The notes: generated by a model not told the origin, from the letters alone. 64,000 bases of DNA from Flavobacterium sp. HJJ (GCF_015351475.1 NZ_JADKPR010000006.1:124001-188000), one strand, 5' to 3'; shown: positions 1 to 8,422, counted from the first letter of the stretch. Program-made: numbers and translations.

Positions 1-31
1 TATGCAAGTATTTAATCTATAAAAAGGAAAA

Positions 32-601
32 ATGAATTATACGAGTTTCAATAAAAACGAGGAATTTTTTGTAGATATGCAGCGCTGTATTGGCTGTAAA
101 GCCTGTGAAATGGCTTGCGCCGAATGTGAGACAAACGGTCAGGAATCTTTAATCAGCGTCAATTATGTAGATAGGGCTTCAACGGTGCAGACGACCGTTC
201 AGGTGTGTATGCACTGCGACGATCCCGTATGTGCGAATGTGTGTCCGGCTGATGCGATTTCCAAGGACGAAAATGGAATTGTGCATACCGCCAATACTGA
301 AAGATGTATTGGTTGTTCGAATTGTGTGTTGGCCTGTCCGTTTGGAGTGCCAAAAAAAGAAGAATCCTACGATTTGATGATGAAATGTACAATGTGTTAC
401 GACAGAACCAGCATTGGCAAAAAACCAATGTGTGCAACGGTTTGTCCAAGTGGTGCCTTGTTTTTCGGTACAAGAACCGAAATCGAGGAAATGCGTCCGA
501 ACAGTACACCAGTTAATACTTTTATTTTTGGAAAAGAAATTGTCAATACCAAAGTCAACATTATGATGCCGAAAGGAAGTTCGGAGCTGATTATCTACTA
601 G
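32..601 (+). CDS. 4Fe-4S dicluster-type electron transfer subunit (DmsB/NrfC-like)
   Basis: This 189-residue protein carries four consecutive cysteine sets: [11 protein letters not shown] near residue 19, [13 protein letters not shown] near 60, [11 protein letters not shown] near 91 and [20 protein letters not shown] near 118. This is the four-[4Fe-4S] arrangement of the electron-transfer subunits of molybdopterin oxidoreductases. Such subunits pass electrons between a quinol-side donor and a catalytic subunit. The ATG at 32 follows an AAAAAGGA leader. A Rieske protein and a small membrane protein follow on the same strand, so a multi-subunit respiratory or assimilatory reductase (nitrate reductase type) probably begins upstream of the window. 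The catalytic partner is not visible, so the substrate is unknown. Confidence 0.85.
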   Translation: MNYTSFNKNEEFFVDMQRCIGCKACEMACAECETNGQESLISVNYVDRASTVQTTVQVCMHCDDPVCANVCPADAISKDENGIVHTANTERCIGCSNCVLACPFGVPKKEESYDLMMKCTMCYDRTSIGKKPMCATVCPSGALFFGTRTEIEEMRPNSTPVNTFIFGKEIVNTKVNIMMPKGSSELIIY

Positions 602-686
602 GTATTAAGACTTGAGAAAATAGAAGACAGATTTTAGATTACAGATCTTCAAAAAACTGAAAACAAAACTTTTTACAATATAAAAA

Positions 687-1202
687 ATGTCAAAAGAAGA
701 TAATTTAAATAAAAACTGGAAGAAAGATTTTCCAGTACTCAAACAACAGGCGACTAATGTAAGCCGTCGTGATTTTGCCAAGTTCCTGACTCTGGTTTCG
801 GGCGGACTGATGGTAGGCAGCGGACTCGTTGCTGCCAAAGCCTATCTGCTTCCTAAAGAAGAAGTCGAGGGTGAGCATTTTGTATGCAAGAAAGATGAAG
901 TTCCAGTAGGCGGAACCCGCGGTTTTGTGATCAAGGGAAGCACTATTCCTTATATTTTGATTCACCTCGAGAATGGGGATTTCAAGGCCTATGAACAAAA
1001 ATGTACCCATCTGTCGTGTTCCGTATTTTACAAACCAGGCACTGGAATTATTCATTGTCCTTGTCATGAAGGTTCATTTGATGCTAAAACTGGAGATGTT
1101 TTGGGCGGACCGCCGCCTAGGGCGTTGCCAAGTTTGGAGGTTATTTTCAAAGAAAATGACGTTTATGTCAAAGCTTCCCATCAGGAAGAACATACAGTTT
1201 AA
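687..1202 (+). CDS. Rieske [2Fe-2S] protein with twin-arginine signal
   Basis: The protein has 171 residues. A Tat-like motif SRRDFAKFL near residue 28 is followed by a hydrophobic stretch, which suggests a membrane-anchored periplasmic protein exported already folded. The Rieske cluster ligands are visible as CTHLSC (C106, H108) and CPCHEGSF (C124, H127), with C111 and C126 placed for the usual disulfide. Known relatives transfer electrons from quinol to a cytochrome or terminal reductase. It lies 85 bases after the four-cluster ferredoxin gene and before a two-helix membrane protein. No cytochrome b gene is nearby, so it is not a standard bc1 operon. It more likely belongs to the molybdoenzyme module. 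Confidence 0.88.
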   Translation: MSKEDNLNKNWKKDFPVLKQQATNVSRRDFAKFLTLVSGGLMVGSGLVAAKAYLLPKEEVEGEHFVCKKDEVPVGGTRGFVIKGSTIPYILIHLENGDFKAYEQKCTHLSCSVFYKPGTGIIHCPCHEGSFDAKTGDVLGGPPPRALPSLEVIFKENDVYVKASHQEEHTV

Positions 1203-1212
1203 AAAAAAATAA

Positions 1213-1272
1213 ACCATTAAGAAATTAAGAATCATTAAGCTGAAACTTAACGTTACTTAATTTCTTAATGGT
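1213..1272. repeat. Intergenic inverted repeat, 17-bp perfect arms
   Basis: Arms 1213-1229 and 1256-1272 are exact reverse complements (ACCATTAAGAAATTAAG type). A second short ATTAAG/CTTAA pair lies inside. The element fills most of the gap between the Rieske gene and the small membrane protein gene on the same strand. It has no T-run typical of a terminator directly after the second arm. It looks like one of the palindromic intergenic repeats scattered through this window. Confidence 0.7.
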
Positions 1273-1307
1273 AAAAAAATAAAATGTTTTGCTAAAACCA
1301 AATAGCC

Positions 1308-1559
1308 ATGAGTACTTTTAGAACCAGTCAGAATCAAGCGAATCCAAATAAACTGAACAGCATACTTTCGACCTTGATATTCATATTAATTTTGAATGTC
1401 ACGATCCAGATTTGGCTGTTGTATGCTTCGCTGAACAACGCTTTAGAAAATAATAAAGAAATTTTAATACCTGCGTTTGTCGCTTCTTTGGTACTGTTTT
1501 TAATAGGGTTCAGCTGGCTGTATTATCTGCCTTCGGGAAATAAACCGCAGCAAAAATAG
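1308..1559 (+). CDS. Small two-helix membrane protein (DUF6755-like)
   Basis: This 83-residue protein has two hydrophobic segments, about residues 18-42 and 54-74, separated by a short polar loop, and a polar N-terminus. I have seen similar small proteins assigned to DUF6755 next to Rieske and four-cluster ferredoxin genes in flavobacteria. That assignment is from memory and tentative. Its position as third gene of the redox module suggests a membrane anchor or an assembly role for the reductase. A terminator-like hairpin follows at 1589, so the module ends here. Confidence 0.6.
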   Translation: MSTFRTSQNQANPNKLNSILSTLIFILILNVTIQIWLLYASLNNALENNKEILIPAFVASLVLFLIGFSWLYYLPSGNKPQQK

Positions 1560-1588
1560 AGAAGTAAAAAAAGCTTTTATTTTATAAC

Positions 1589-1618
1589 AATCTCAGTTGA
1601 ACAGCTGGGATTTTTTTA
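1589..1618 (+). terminator. Rho-independent terminator after redox module
   Basis: A 10-bp stem (1589-1598 with 1603-1612, two G-U pairs, loop GAAC) is followed by a run of seven T. It lies 30 bases after the stop codon of the small membrane protein gene. Confidence 0.75.
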
Positions 1619-1670
1619 TTATTATTTGTCTTGCTTTTTTGGTAATTACCAGATTTTAAATTTCCCACAA

Positions 1671-1700
1671 AAAAAGCCGAACATTGCTGTTCGGCTTTTT
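1671..1700 (-). terminator. Terminator downstream of tRNA-Pro
   Basis: A 13-bp perfect stem (AAAAAGCCGAACA with its complement, loop TTGC) is flanked by A-runs and T-runs. On the minus strand it directly follows the tRNA 3' end and gives a U-tract. The symmetric A/T flanks could also stop plus-strand transcripts. Confidence 0.75.
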
Positions 1701-1701
1701 G

Positions 1702-1776
1702 TCGGGGTGGCAGGATTCGAACCTGCGGCCTCCTGCTCCCAAAGCAGGCGCGATAACCGGGCTACGCTACACCCCG
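1702..1776 (-). tRNA. tRNA-Pro (anticodon UGG)
   Basis: Read on the minus strand, the element starts CGGGGTG and ends CACCCCG plus discriminator A, giving a 7-bp acceptor stem. The anticodon arm is CCTGC-TTTGGGA-GCAGG, with TGG at the anticodon positions. The T arm contains GGTTCGAATCC. The 3' CCA is not encoded. A good promoter lies upstream at 1788-1817 and a hairpin terminator downstream at 1671-1700, so this is a single-gene tRNA transcript. Confidence 0.97.
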
Positions 1777-1787
1777 TAAATCGAGTG

Positions 1788-1817
1788 CAAATATAAGGTT
1801 TATTTCTGCTTTTCAAA
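1788..1817 (-). promoter_or_regulatory. Promoter of tRNA-Pro
   Basis: On the minus strand, TTTG (1814-1817) is separated by 18 bases from TATATTTG (1788-1795). This matches the flavobacterial consensus TTTG-N17-23-TAnnTTTG. The tRNA 5' end lies 12 bases beyond the -7 box. Confidence 0.75.
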
Positions 1818-1918
1818 GTATAAAAGTAAAATAATTTAATTTTTTTTTTCAAGTGAAGGAGAATTAGGTTATTTATAATCTCTACAGTGTTATTTGGTGT
1901 AAAAATATACTAATTTAA

Positions 1919-1947
1919 TTGTTTTTATTTAAAATTTAGTATATTTG
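1919..1947 (+). promoter_or_regulatory. Promoter of the MarR-crt operon
   Basis: TTG (1919-1921), an 18-base spacer, then TATATTTG (1940-1947) fit the flavobacterial promoter consensus. The first downstream start codon is the MarR gene at 2005, giving a leader of about 50 bases. It is the best promoter candidate seen before the carotenoid genes. Confidence 0.65.
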
Positions 1948-2004
1948 TATTCTTTATATATTGAAATAAAGTTTAGATAGTTAAACATAATCATATGTTT
2001 TTTT

Positions 2005-2673
2005 ATGAATTATAATTTACTCAAAGATGTTGTAGGTTTAGTGCAGGAATTTGAAGATGCAAATATGGATTGCAATTCATACACAAATGATATGGAAGGT
2101 TTCAAGGACTGGATTTGTGGTAAATGTGAAAATAATCTGCATAATCAGGAGCCTGACTGGGAAGGCAAAGAAATGGGCAGAAGTCCTGAAAGTGTCATCA
2201 ATACTTTGATTGTTCATATGAATCGATATGCAAAATCATATTCCAAGTCGGCCATTTATGGTTCTGATTTTTCGACTCAGGAAGATTTTGTTTATCTGAT
2301 TAACCTTAAAGCGTTTGGTTCGATGACCAAGATGGAGCTGATTAAAAAGAATATTCAGGATAAGCCTGCTGGGATGAAAATTATTGATCGTTTGTTAGCC
2401 AGCGGATGGCTGGAGCAAAAAGATTCTGTTGCTGATAAAAGAAGCAAGATGATATCCATAACAGAAAAAGGATTAAAAGTTCTGGAACAGCAGATGGATA
2501 AAATCAGGCGGGCAGCCAATGTGGTGACTGGTGATTTGAGCAGCGCTGAAAAGCTGCAGCTGATTGGTCTGCTTCAAAAACTGGATCATTTTCATAAGCC
2601 TTTGTACCATAATAATTCGGATTCCTCCCAGCTATTGAATATCGCATACGATGCCTATTTAAAAGCAATTTAG
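2005..2673 (+). CDS. MarR-family transcriptional regulator
   Basis: The protein has 222 residues. The middle part, about residues 90-175, reads as a winged helix: a segment SMTKMELIKKNIQDKPAGMK, then IIDRLLASGWLEQKDSVADKR, then ISITEKGLKVLEQ, which is the usual MarR recognition helix, wing and C-terminal helix order. It is longer at the N-terminus than a minimal MarR protein. It is the first gene before crtI, 41 bases upstream on the same strand and behind a good promoter, so it probably controls carotenoid synthesis and perhaps itself. The ligand is unknown. Confidence 0.85.
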   Translation: MNYNLLKDVVGLVQEFEDANMDCNSYTNDMEGFKDWICGKCENNLHNQEPDWEGKEMGRSPESVINTLIVHMNRYAKSYSKSAIYGSDFSTQEDFVYLINLKAFGSMTKMELIKKNIQDKPAGMKIIDRLLASGWLEQKDSVADKRSKMISITEKGLKVLEQQMDKIRRAANVVTGDLSSAEKLQLIGLLQKLDHFHKPLYHNNSDSSQLLNIAYDAYLKAI

Positions 2674-2713
2674 CGATAAAAAAATCAGGTTATTAAGAAC
2701 TAGAAAAGAAACT

Positions 2714-4222
2714 ATGGATAAATCAAATACAAAAAAAACTATTGCGGTAATTGGCGCTGGTTTTTCGGGTCTTTCGGCAGCGACATATCTTGCTAAAGCC
2801 GGTCATCATGTTCATATTTTCGAAAAACATGACAAACCCGGTGGCAGAGCGAGACAATTTACTACCGATAATGGTTTTACTTTTGATATGGGACCAAGCT
2901 GGTATTGGATGCCGGATATTATAGAGAGTTTTTTTAACGATTTTGATTGCAAAGCTTCGGATTTTTTTGAATTGATTGCCCTGAATCCTCAATTCGAAAT
3001 GATTTTTTCAGATATGAAAATGGCTGTTCCCGAATCTTTTCAGGAGATGAAAGTTCTGTTTGAAAGTTTAGAAAAAGGGGCTGGCGAAAAATTGGACCGT
3101 TTTATGAATGCTGCACAGTATAAATATGAGGTTGGCATGAAGGATTTTGTTCAAAAACCCTGTCACAACTGGCTGGAATTTATATCTCCTAAAATTGCTT
3201 CGAGTGCATTAAAATTGGATTTACTCACTAATTTCAGGTCGTATGTAGCTAAGAATTTTAAAAATCAAAAGCTGAGAACATTAATGGAATTTCCCGTAAT
3301 ATTTCTTGGGGCTTCGCCAAAGGATATTCCAGCTTTGTACAGTTTGATGAATTATGGAGGCTATAAATTGGGAACATGGTATCCGATGGGAGGTTTTTAC
3401 CAATTGGTTTTGGCAATGCAGAAAGTTGCTGAGTCACAAGGTGCTTTTATTCATTTTAATCGGACGGTAGATAAGATTATTACCGAGAAAGGTAAAGTCA
3501 GCTCGCTGCTTATCAATGGCAAAAAATATGAATTTGATGCGGTAGTGGCTTCATCAGATTACCATCACACCGAAACATTACTTGAGGAAGACGAACGAAA
3601 TTATTCTGAATCGTATTGGAAGAAAAGAACTTTTGCTCCTTCATGCTTGATTTATTATTTAGGGTTCAAAGATAAAATACCGAATTTAAGACATCATACA
3701 TTGTTTTTTGAAAATGATCTGGATACCCATATTGATGCTATTTATGGAGATAAGAGATGGCCTGAAAAACCATTGTTTTATGCCTGCTGTCCATCAAAAA
3801 CTGATCCAGATGTGGCACCGCCGGAAGGAGAAAACCTTTTTTTGCTGATGCCTTTGGCTATCGGAATAGATGACGCCGAATCCAAGAGGGAAGAATATTT
3901 GACAGCAATGATCCAGAGGGTCGAAAGCCATACCGGAACTCAAAATCTGCAGTCTAAAATAGTGTACAAAAAAAGCTATTGTGTGTCTGATTTTTCCAGT
4001 GATTATAATGCATATGGAGGCAATGCGTATGGATTAGCGAATACGCTTTCACAAACTGCAGTTTTGAAACCAAAAATTAAGAATAAAAAAATACAGAATT
4101 TATTTTATACGGGACAATTAACAGTGCCAGGACCTGGTGTTCCTCCTTCTATTATATCTGGAAAAATCGTAGCAACAGAAGTAAATCAATTAAAAAGGCA
4201 TAAAAATGAAAAAGTTATTTGA
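2714..4222 (+). CDS. crtI: Phytoene desaturase
   Basis: The protein has 502 residues. The N-terminus contains an FAD dinucleotide-binding motif, VIGAGFSGLSAATYL, followed by an acidic strand end and PGGRARQF. The C-terminal TGQLTVPGPGVPPSIISGK is the CrtI signature region. CrtI-type enzymes take phytoene to lycopene with FAD, peripherally on the inner membrane. The next gene, crtB, starts 17 bases before this stop, so the two are translationally coupled. Together with crtB, crtZ and a lycopene cyclase it gives a route to beta-carotene and zeaxanthin. Length and motifs are normal for the family. Confidence 0.95.
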   Translation: MDKSNTKKTIAVIGAGFSGLSAATYLAKAGHHVHIFEKHDKPGGRARQFTTDNGFTFDMGPSWYWMPDIIESFFNDFDCKASDFFELIALNPQFEMIFSDMKMAVPESFQEMKVLFESLEKGAGEKLDRFMNAAQYKYEVGMKDFVQKPCHNWLEFISPKIASSALKLDLLTNFRSYVAKNFKNQKLRTLMEFPVIFLGASPKDIPALYSLMNYGGYKLGTWYPMGGFYQLVLAMQKVAESQGAFIHFNRTVDKIITEKGKVSSLLINGKKYEFDAVVASSDYHHTETLLEEDERNYSESYWKKRTFAPSCLIYYLGFKDKIPNLRHHTLFFENDLDTHIDAIYGDKRWPEKPLFYACCPSKTDPDVAPPEGENLFLLMPLAIGIDDAESKREEYLTAMIQRVESHTGTQNLQSKIVYKKSYCVSDFSSDYNAYGGNAYGLANTLSQTAVLKPKIKNKKIQNLFYTGQLTVPGPGVPPSIISGKIVATEVNQLKRHKNEKVI

Positions 4223-5045
4223 TGAATTGTCCTATGAGGTAAGCAAAAAGACAACTAAAAAGTACAGCACCAGTTTTTCTCTCGGGATTTTGGCACTGAA
4301 ACCGTCAATCAGGCCTGCGATTTATGCCATTTATGGTTTTGTCAGATTGGCAGATGAGATAGTGGATAGTTTTCATGATTTTGATAAGAAAACACTTTTG
4401 ATGAGGTTCAAGAAAGAAACTCAGGTTGCTTTATATGAAAAAATATCGCTCAATCCAATCCTGCAGTCATTTCAGGACACTGTGCATAAATATCAGATAG
4501 ATTACAGCCTGATCAATCAATTTTTGCATAGTATGGAAATGGATTTGGAAAAGATGGATTACAATTCGGATCTGTATAAAGAGTATATTTATGGTTCTGC
4601 AGAAGTAGTAGGTTTGATGTGTCTTCAGGTTTTTACCAATGGAAATAAAGAGAAATATGAAGAACTGAAGCCATCAGCAATGAAACTGGGTTCTGCTTTT
4701 CAAAAGGTGAATTTTTTGCGTGATCTGAACGAAGATTACAGGACTTTGGGGCGAACCTATTTTCCCAACATTGACATGAATGTTTTTGATAATAAAGTAA
4801 AAAAAGCAATCGAAAATGAAATTGAAATCGAGTTCAAAGAAGCTCTGACAGGTATTAAAATGCTGCCTGCTACTTCAAAATTTGGCGTTTATTTAGCCTA
4901 TCGTTATTATTTGTCTTTGTTTAAAAAAATAAAAAGAACCGCTGCCGAGAATATTCTGCAGGAGCGCATCCGTATTCCAAATTTTCAAAAAATGAACGTA
5001 ATGATGCGCAGTTATGTTCGTTATAAAATTGAGATTTTAGGATGA
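4206..5045 (+). CDS. crtB: Phytoene synthase
   Basis: The protein has 279 residues. The aspartate-rich motif ADEIVD (D50 and D54) and a second motif, FLRDLNEDYRTLGRTYFP around residue 170, are those of squalene/phytoene synthases, which bind two geranylgeranyl diphosphates through Mg2+. The start ATG overlaps the crtI end by 17 bases, and the stop overlaps the next start by four bases. The product is phytoene, the substrate of the preceding CrtI. No geranylgeranyl diphosphate synthase gene is in the window. Confidence 0.95.
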   Translation: MKKLFDELSYEVSKKTTKKYSTSFSLGILALKPSIRPAIYAIYGFVRLADEIVDSFHDFDKKTLLMRFKKETQVALYEKISLNPILQSFQDTVHKYQIDYSLINQFLHSMEMDLEKMDYNSDLYKEYIYGSAEVVGLMCLQVFTNGNKEKYEELKPSAMKLGSAFQKVNFLRDLNEDYRTLGRTYFPNIDMNVFDNKVKKAIENEIEIEFKEALTGIKMLPATSKFGVYLAYRYYLSLFKKIKRTAAENILQERIRIPNFQKMNVMMRSYVRYKIEILG

Positions 5046-5497
5046 AAACGATAATGCTGTATAGTGTTTTTTTAATTTTTGCCATCAATAGTTTTGCCTT
5101 TTCGATGGATTTGGATTACATTAGAAATCATTATGGGCTGGCGGCATCTGATAAAAAAATATGCAGAGAGATGATAACGGAGTTAGAGAAAACACCCCTT
5201 ACTAGTGTACATTTAGCTTATTTGGGGGCATTACAGACAATTTGGGCAAATCATGTTGTCAATCCGTTTTCCAAATTGAGTACTTTCAGTAAAGGAAAAG
5301 CAGCAATTGTAGATGCAGTTAAAAAAGACAGCAATAATTTTGAAATCCGATTGGTCCGATTATCGGTACAAAAAAATTGTCCTGCTTTTTTAGGATACAA
5401 TAAAAACATTCAGGAGGATGAAGAATTTTTGAAGAAAAATAAAGAGCAGATTAATTCAACAGCTGTTTTAAATCTGTTAGATTCTGTTTTAAAATAA
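5042..5497 (+). CDS. Exported protein of unknown function in the carotenoid operon
   Basis: This 151-residue protein starts with a signal peptide (MKTIMLYSVFLIFAINSFAF), so it should leave the cytoplasm. The mature part is mostly helical, with two cysteines (about residues 41 and 118) and no motif I recognise. Its start overlaps the crtB stop and the SRPBCC gene begins six bases after its end, so it is clearly co-translated with pigment genes. I do not recognise a family. A periplasmic helper for pigment placement is possible but only a guess. Confidence 0.8.
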   Translation: MKTIMLYSVFLIFAINSFAFSMDLDYIRNHYGLAASDKKICREMITELEKTPLTSVHLAYLGALQTIWANHVVNPFSKLSTFSKGKAAIVDAVKKDSNNFEIRLVRLSVQKNCPAFLGYNKNIQEDEEFLKKNKEQINSTAVLNLLDSVLK

Positions 5498-5503
5498 ATA
5501 CAA

Positions 5504-5974
5504 ATGATATATCAATTATATAGAGAACAACAGCTTTGCTGCGATTTGTCTGAAGCTTGGACTTTTTTTTCCAATCCGGACAATCTTTCGGAGATTACAC
5601 CAAAGAATATGGGATTTGTTGTGCTTACCAAAAATGCTGGTGATATTATTTACGAAGGAATGGAAATTGATTATACGGTTTCGCCATTATTAGGAATTCC
5701 GATGAAATGGAAAACTCATATTCTGCAAGTAGATTTTCAAAAAAGCTTTACCGATTTTCAGGCAAAAGGACCTTACAAGCTTTGGAATCATCACCATGAA
5801 TTTATTCTTAATGCAGATGGGGTCTTGATGAAAGATACTGTCGACTATGAATTGCCTTTTGGTATTTTGGGCCAGATTGCTCATTATTTATTTGTCAAAA
5901 AAAAGCTTAACGAAATCTTTGATTATCGGTTTCAATATTTGAATAAAAAATTTAATCAAAATCAGGTGAAATGA
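5504..5974 (+). CDS. SRPBCC-fold (START/PYR1-like) protein
   Basis: The protein has 156 residues. It opens with a YQLYREQQLCCDLSEAWTFF-like strand-helix segment, followed by NPDNLSEITP, which is typical of SRPBCC hydrophobic-ligand-binding proteins. Such proteins bind lipids or isoprenoids, or act as cyclases. It sits between the exported unknown protein and crtZ, and its stop overlaps the crtZ start by four bases. A role in handling a carotenoid intermediate is plausible from context but not shown by residues. Confidence 0.82.
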   Translation: MIYQLYREQQLCCDLSEAWTFFSNPDNLSEITPKNMGFVVLTKNAGDIIYEGMEIDYTVSPLLGIPMKWKTHILQVDFQKSFTDFQAKGPYKLWNHHHEFILNADGVLMKDTVDYELPFGILGQIAHYLFVKKKLNEIFDYRFQYLNKKFNQNQVK

Positions 5975-6414
5975 TAAATTTTCTAATCGTACTAGCAGTA
6001 TTTATTGGCATGGAAGGCGCAACTTGGCTTATTCATAAGTACGTTATGCATGGTTTTTTATGGGTTTTGCACAAGGATCATCATGATCACAGCAACGAAA
6101 GCGCATTCGAGAAAAACGATTATTTCTTTGTCATTTTTGCATTGCCGGCGATTGCATTAATGTATTTTGGTTCACTCGCAGATTTTAATTATTTGTTTTA
6201 TATTGGTTTGTCAATAACTTTTTACGGGATGTCCTATTTTTTTGTGCATGATATTTTTATTCATCAAAGGATAAAAGTATTGCGAAATACTAAAAACATG
6301 TATTTTTTGGCACTTCGCAGGGCACACAAACAGCATCATAAACATTTAGGCAAATTGGATGGTGAGTGTTTTGGATTTTTATATGTTCCTAAAAAATACT
6401 TCAAAACAAAATAA
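5971..6414 (+). CDS. crtZ: Beta-carotene hydroxylase
   Basis: This 147-residue membrane protein has the histidine clusters of the fatty-acid-hydroxylase/CrtZ family: HKYVMH near residue 23, HKDHHDH near 34, HDIFIH near 90 and HKQHHKH near 117. These bind the di-iron centre. Hydrophobic segments lie between the clusters. CrtZ adds hydroxyl groups to the beta-ionone rings, converting beta-carotene to zeaxanthin. It overlaps the SRPBCC gene by four bases and is followed after two bases by the cyclase gene. Confidence 0.93.
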   Translation: MINFLIVLAVFIGMEGATWLIHKYVMHGFLWVLHKDHHDHSNESAFEKNDYFFVIFALPAIALMYFGSLADFNYLFYIGLSITFYGMSYFFVHDIFIHQRIKVLRNTKNMYFLALRRAHKQHHKHLGKLDGECFGFLYVPKKYFKTK

Positions 6415-6416
6415 CA

Positions 6417-7085
6417 ATGAAGCCGTATACTTATTTACTAATTCTTTTTTTTACAGTTTTTGTATGTTTTATTGCTTCTTTTGATAAAAGATTAGGATTC
6501 AATAAACACTTTGGAGCATTTCTAAAATCAGCGGTTATAGTTGGGATCCCTTTTATTTTATGGGATGTTTGGTTTACGGCTCATGGTGTTTGGTGGTTCA
6601 ATTTTGATTACACTTGCGGGATTGTCATTACAGGTTTACCTCTTGAAGAATGGTTGTTTTTTATCTGTATTCCGTTTTCGTGTCTATTTACTTATTTCTG
6701 CATAAACAAGTTTTTTAAATTGGATTGGTTGGTAGGTTTTAATAATATGATTGTCTTTGTAAGCATCATTGTCTGCAGTCTTATTGCTTTGTTGCATTCA
6801 GACAAAGCTTATACTTTTGTAACAGCTATTGTTACTGTTTTTACATTAGTTTATCTCCATTTTTTTGTTCGTGCTCCTTGGATTTCTCAAGCTTCTATGG
6901 TGTATTTGATTCTAATGCTCGGTTTTTTTCCTGTAAACGGAATGTTGACAGGTACAGGATTGGAATCTCCAATTGTGAATTATAATCCTAATGAATTCTT
7001 AGGTATTCGAATGCTCACCATTCCCATTGAAGATGCGGTTTATGGCTATAGTCAGTTTTTATGGATTGTTTATTTCTTTAAATAA
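6417..7085 (+). CDS. crtYcd: Lycopene beta-cyclase, fused CrtYc-CrtYd type
   Basis: This 222-residue protein is almost entirely membrane-spanning, with about six to seven helices. The two repeat-like motifs GLPLEEWLFFICIPFS (about residue 75) and TIPIEDAVYGYSQ (about residue 204) are the signatures of the CrtYc and CrtYd halves of heterodimeric-type lycopene cyclases, here in one chain. It cyclises both ends of lycopene to beta-carotene. It is the last gene of the carotenoid operon. The following 160 bases contain no further crt gene. Confidence 0.9.
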   Translation: MKPYTYLLILFFTVFVCFIASFDKRLGFNKHFGAFLKSAVIVGIPFILWDVWFTAHGVWWFNFDYTCGIVITGLPLEEWLFFICIPFSCLFTYFCINKFFKLDWLVGFNNMIVFVSIIVCSLIALLHSDKAYTFVTAIVTVFTLVYLHFFVRAPWISQASMVYLILMLGFFPVNGMLTGTGLESPIVNYNPNEFLGIRMLTIPIEDAVYGYSQFLWIVYFFK

Positions 7086-7252
7086 TTATTTTCGGATTAT
7101 TTTGTTTAAAACGGGTTGTAAATTCTTTAGTAGAATTATTTTAGTGAGATAAATAAACTATAATTTAGCATCAAATTAATGCTTTTAAAAGCTAAGTAAG
7201 TTTTTATATAAATTGGTATTGATTGAAAAATATAAAAACTAAAAAAAATCTA

Positions 7253-8338
7253 ATGAAAAAAACCTTGTTTGTTTACTTAATAGTTTGGAGTATAAATGTT
7301 TCCGCACAAGAGATGACTTGTGAAGAAAAAGCAAATAAATTTTTAATTGAAAAGATAAAAGGATTTCAGTCGAATGATTTAATTCCTTATTATTCTAAAA
7401 AAGAAGGTAAATGGGGCTATTTTCATCGAGAGACTAAAAGGAAAATCACCGAACCTGTAATGAAGGATGCTTTCTTTTTTCATCCGTACATTAATTTATA
7501 TTATAGTCTCGAAACTGATGGGAAAGAAAATGGCTGTAACGGTAAAATTTTGGGTAGTAAAGAGAACTATCGTGTTGAGAATTTAGAATCTAGCGGTTAT
7601 CAGATATTTGAGAGTTCAGGTTCTTGGGATAAAGAAACTAAAAAATCATATAAAAGTATGATTAAAGATGATTTATCTGGTTTTGAGGTTGATGCTGGAG
7701 GAAATTTAACTTATTTTAATTCCAAATACTACAATAATAGTAAAGATGAACCCAATATTCTTGATGTTATTACTTTAAAAAATAAATATTATGCTATTGT
7801 TGCGAACCGATCAGCAGATAACTCATCCTCTACATACAGTGTTATTGATCAAAATGGAAAACCTTTTTCCAACTTTGAAAACCTTCCAAAGTACCCACAT
7901 AGAAAACAAATATATTCTAGCGACGAAGATGTGTGGTTTCTTATGGAGACAGGTAAAGACCAATATGTTTTTAAATCATTATTGAAAGGTGAATACATAG
8001 AAGAAACTTTTGTTAGTTCTTCAAACTGGGAAAATGATGCGCAGTCAATCGGATATGCTATAATGGATTGTGAAGGAAAAAAATCTGGAGTTTTTGATTT
8101 GGTTACAATGAAGTGGAAAATAAAACCAGCTGTTAAAAATGATTTTCTGTATTTGAATTATTCATCTTTAGAGCCACTTTTGTACAATTATAATAAAGGT
8201 GAAAATTCATATAACCCAGCTATTGAAGTTCCAGTTGATATGATAAACAAAAACAGAGAAATTACGAATATTTATATTCAAACTTCAAAAGACACATTTT
8301 ATGATTTGGATTTAAAGTTATATAAACTCGGGAAATGA
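7253..8338 (+). CDS. Exported WG-repeat-like protein
   Basis: I place the start at the ATG at 7253, giving 361 residues, because it opens with a signal peptide (MKKTLFVYLIVWSINVSAQE). An in-frame TTG at 7223 is less likely. Near residue 55 there is KKEGKWGYFHRETKR followed by ITEPVMKDAFFF, which fits the WG repeat pattern (a tryptophan-glycine pair in short beta hairpins). A second, weaker unit lies near residue 280 (KSGVFDLVTMKWKIKPAV). The function is unknown. It stands alone between the crt operon and trxB. Confidence 0.7.
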   Translation: MKKTLFVYLIVWSINVSAQEMTCEEKANKFLIEKIKGFQSNDLIPYYSKKEGKWGYFHRETKRKITEPVMKDAFFFHPYINLYYSLETDGKENGCNGKILGSKENYRVENLESSGYQIFESSGSWDKETKKSYKSMIKDDLSGFEVDAGGNLTYFNSKYYNNSKDEPNILDVITLKNKYYAIVANRSADNSSSTYSVIDQNGKPFSNFENLPKYPHRKQIYSSDEDVWFLMETGKDQYVFKSLLKGEYIEETFVSSSNWENDAQSIGYAIMDCEGKKSGVFDLVTMKWKIKPAVKNDFLYLNYSSLEPLLYNYNKGENSYNPAIEVPVDMINKNREITNIYIQTSKDTFYDLDLKLYKLGK

Positions 8339-8414
8339 TATATTATGTTTTATTTATCTATTTTAAGATAATAAATAGTGATAATTCTTATCTAGTTTTC
8401 CAATAATAAAAACT

Positions 8415-8422
8415 TATTTTTG
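8415..8422 (+). promoter_or_regulatory. Probable -7 box of trxB
   Basis: TATTTTTG matches TAnnTTTG. No clear TTTG lies 17-23 bases upstream, so this is a half-promoter call. It places the transcript start near 8430. That supports the ATG at 8450, rather than the TTG at 8420, as the trxB start. Confidence 0.45.

Noticed and set aside
1646..1852. Minus-strand frame across the tRNA region
   Set aside because: It is read through tRNA-Pro and its terminator. The tRNA call explains the sequence.
7223..7252. TTG start for the WG-like protein
   Set aside because: The ATG at 7253 begins a clean signal peptide. The extension is only Lys/Asn-rich.
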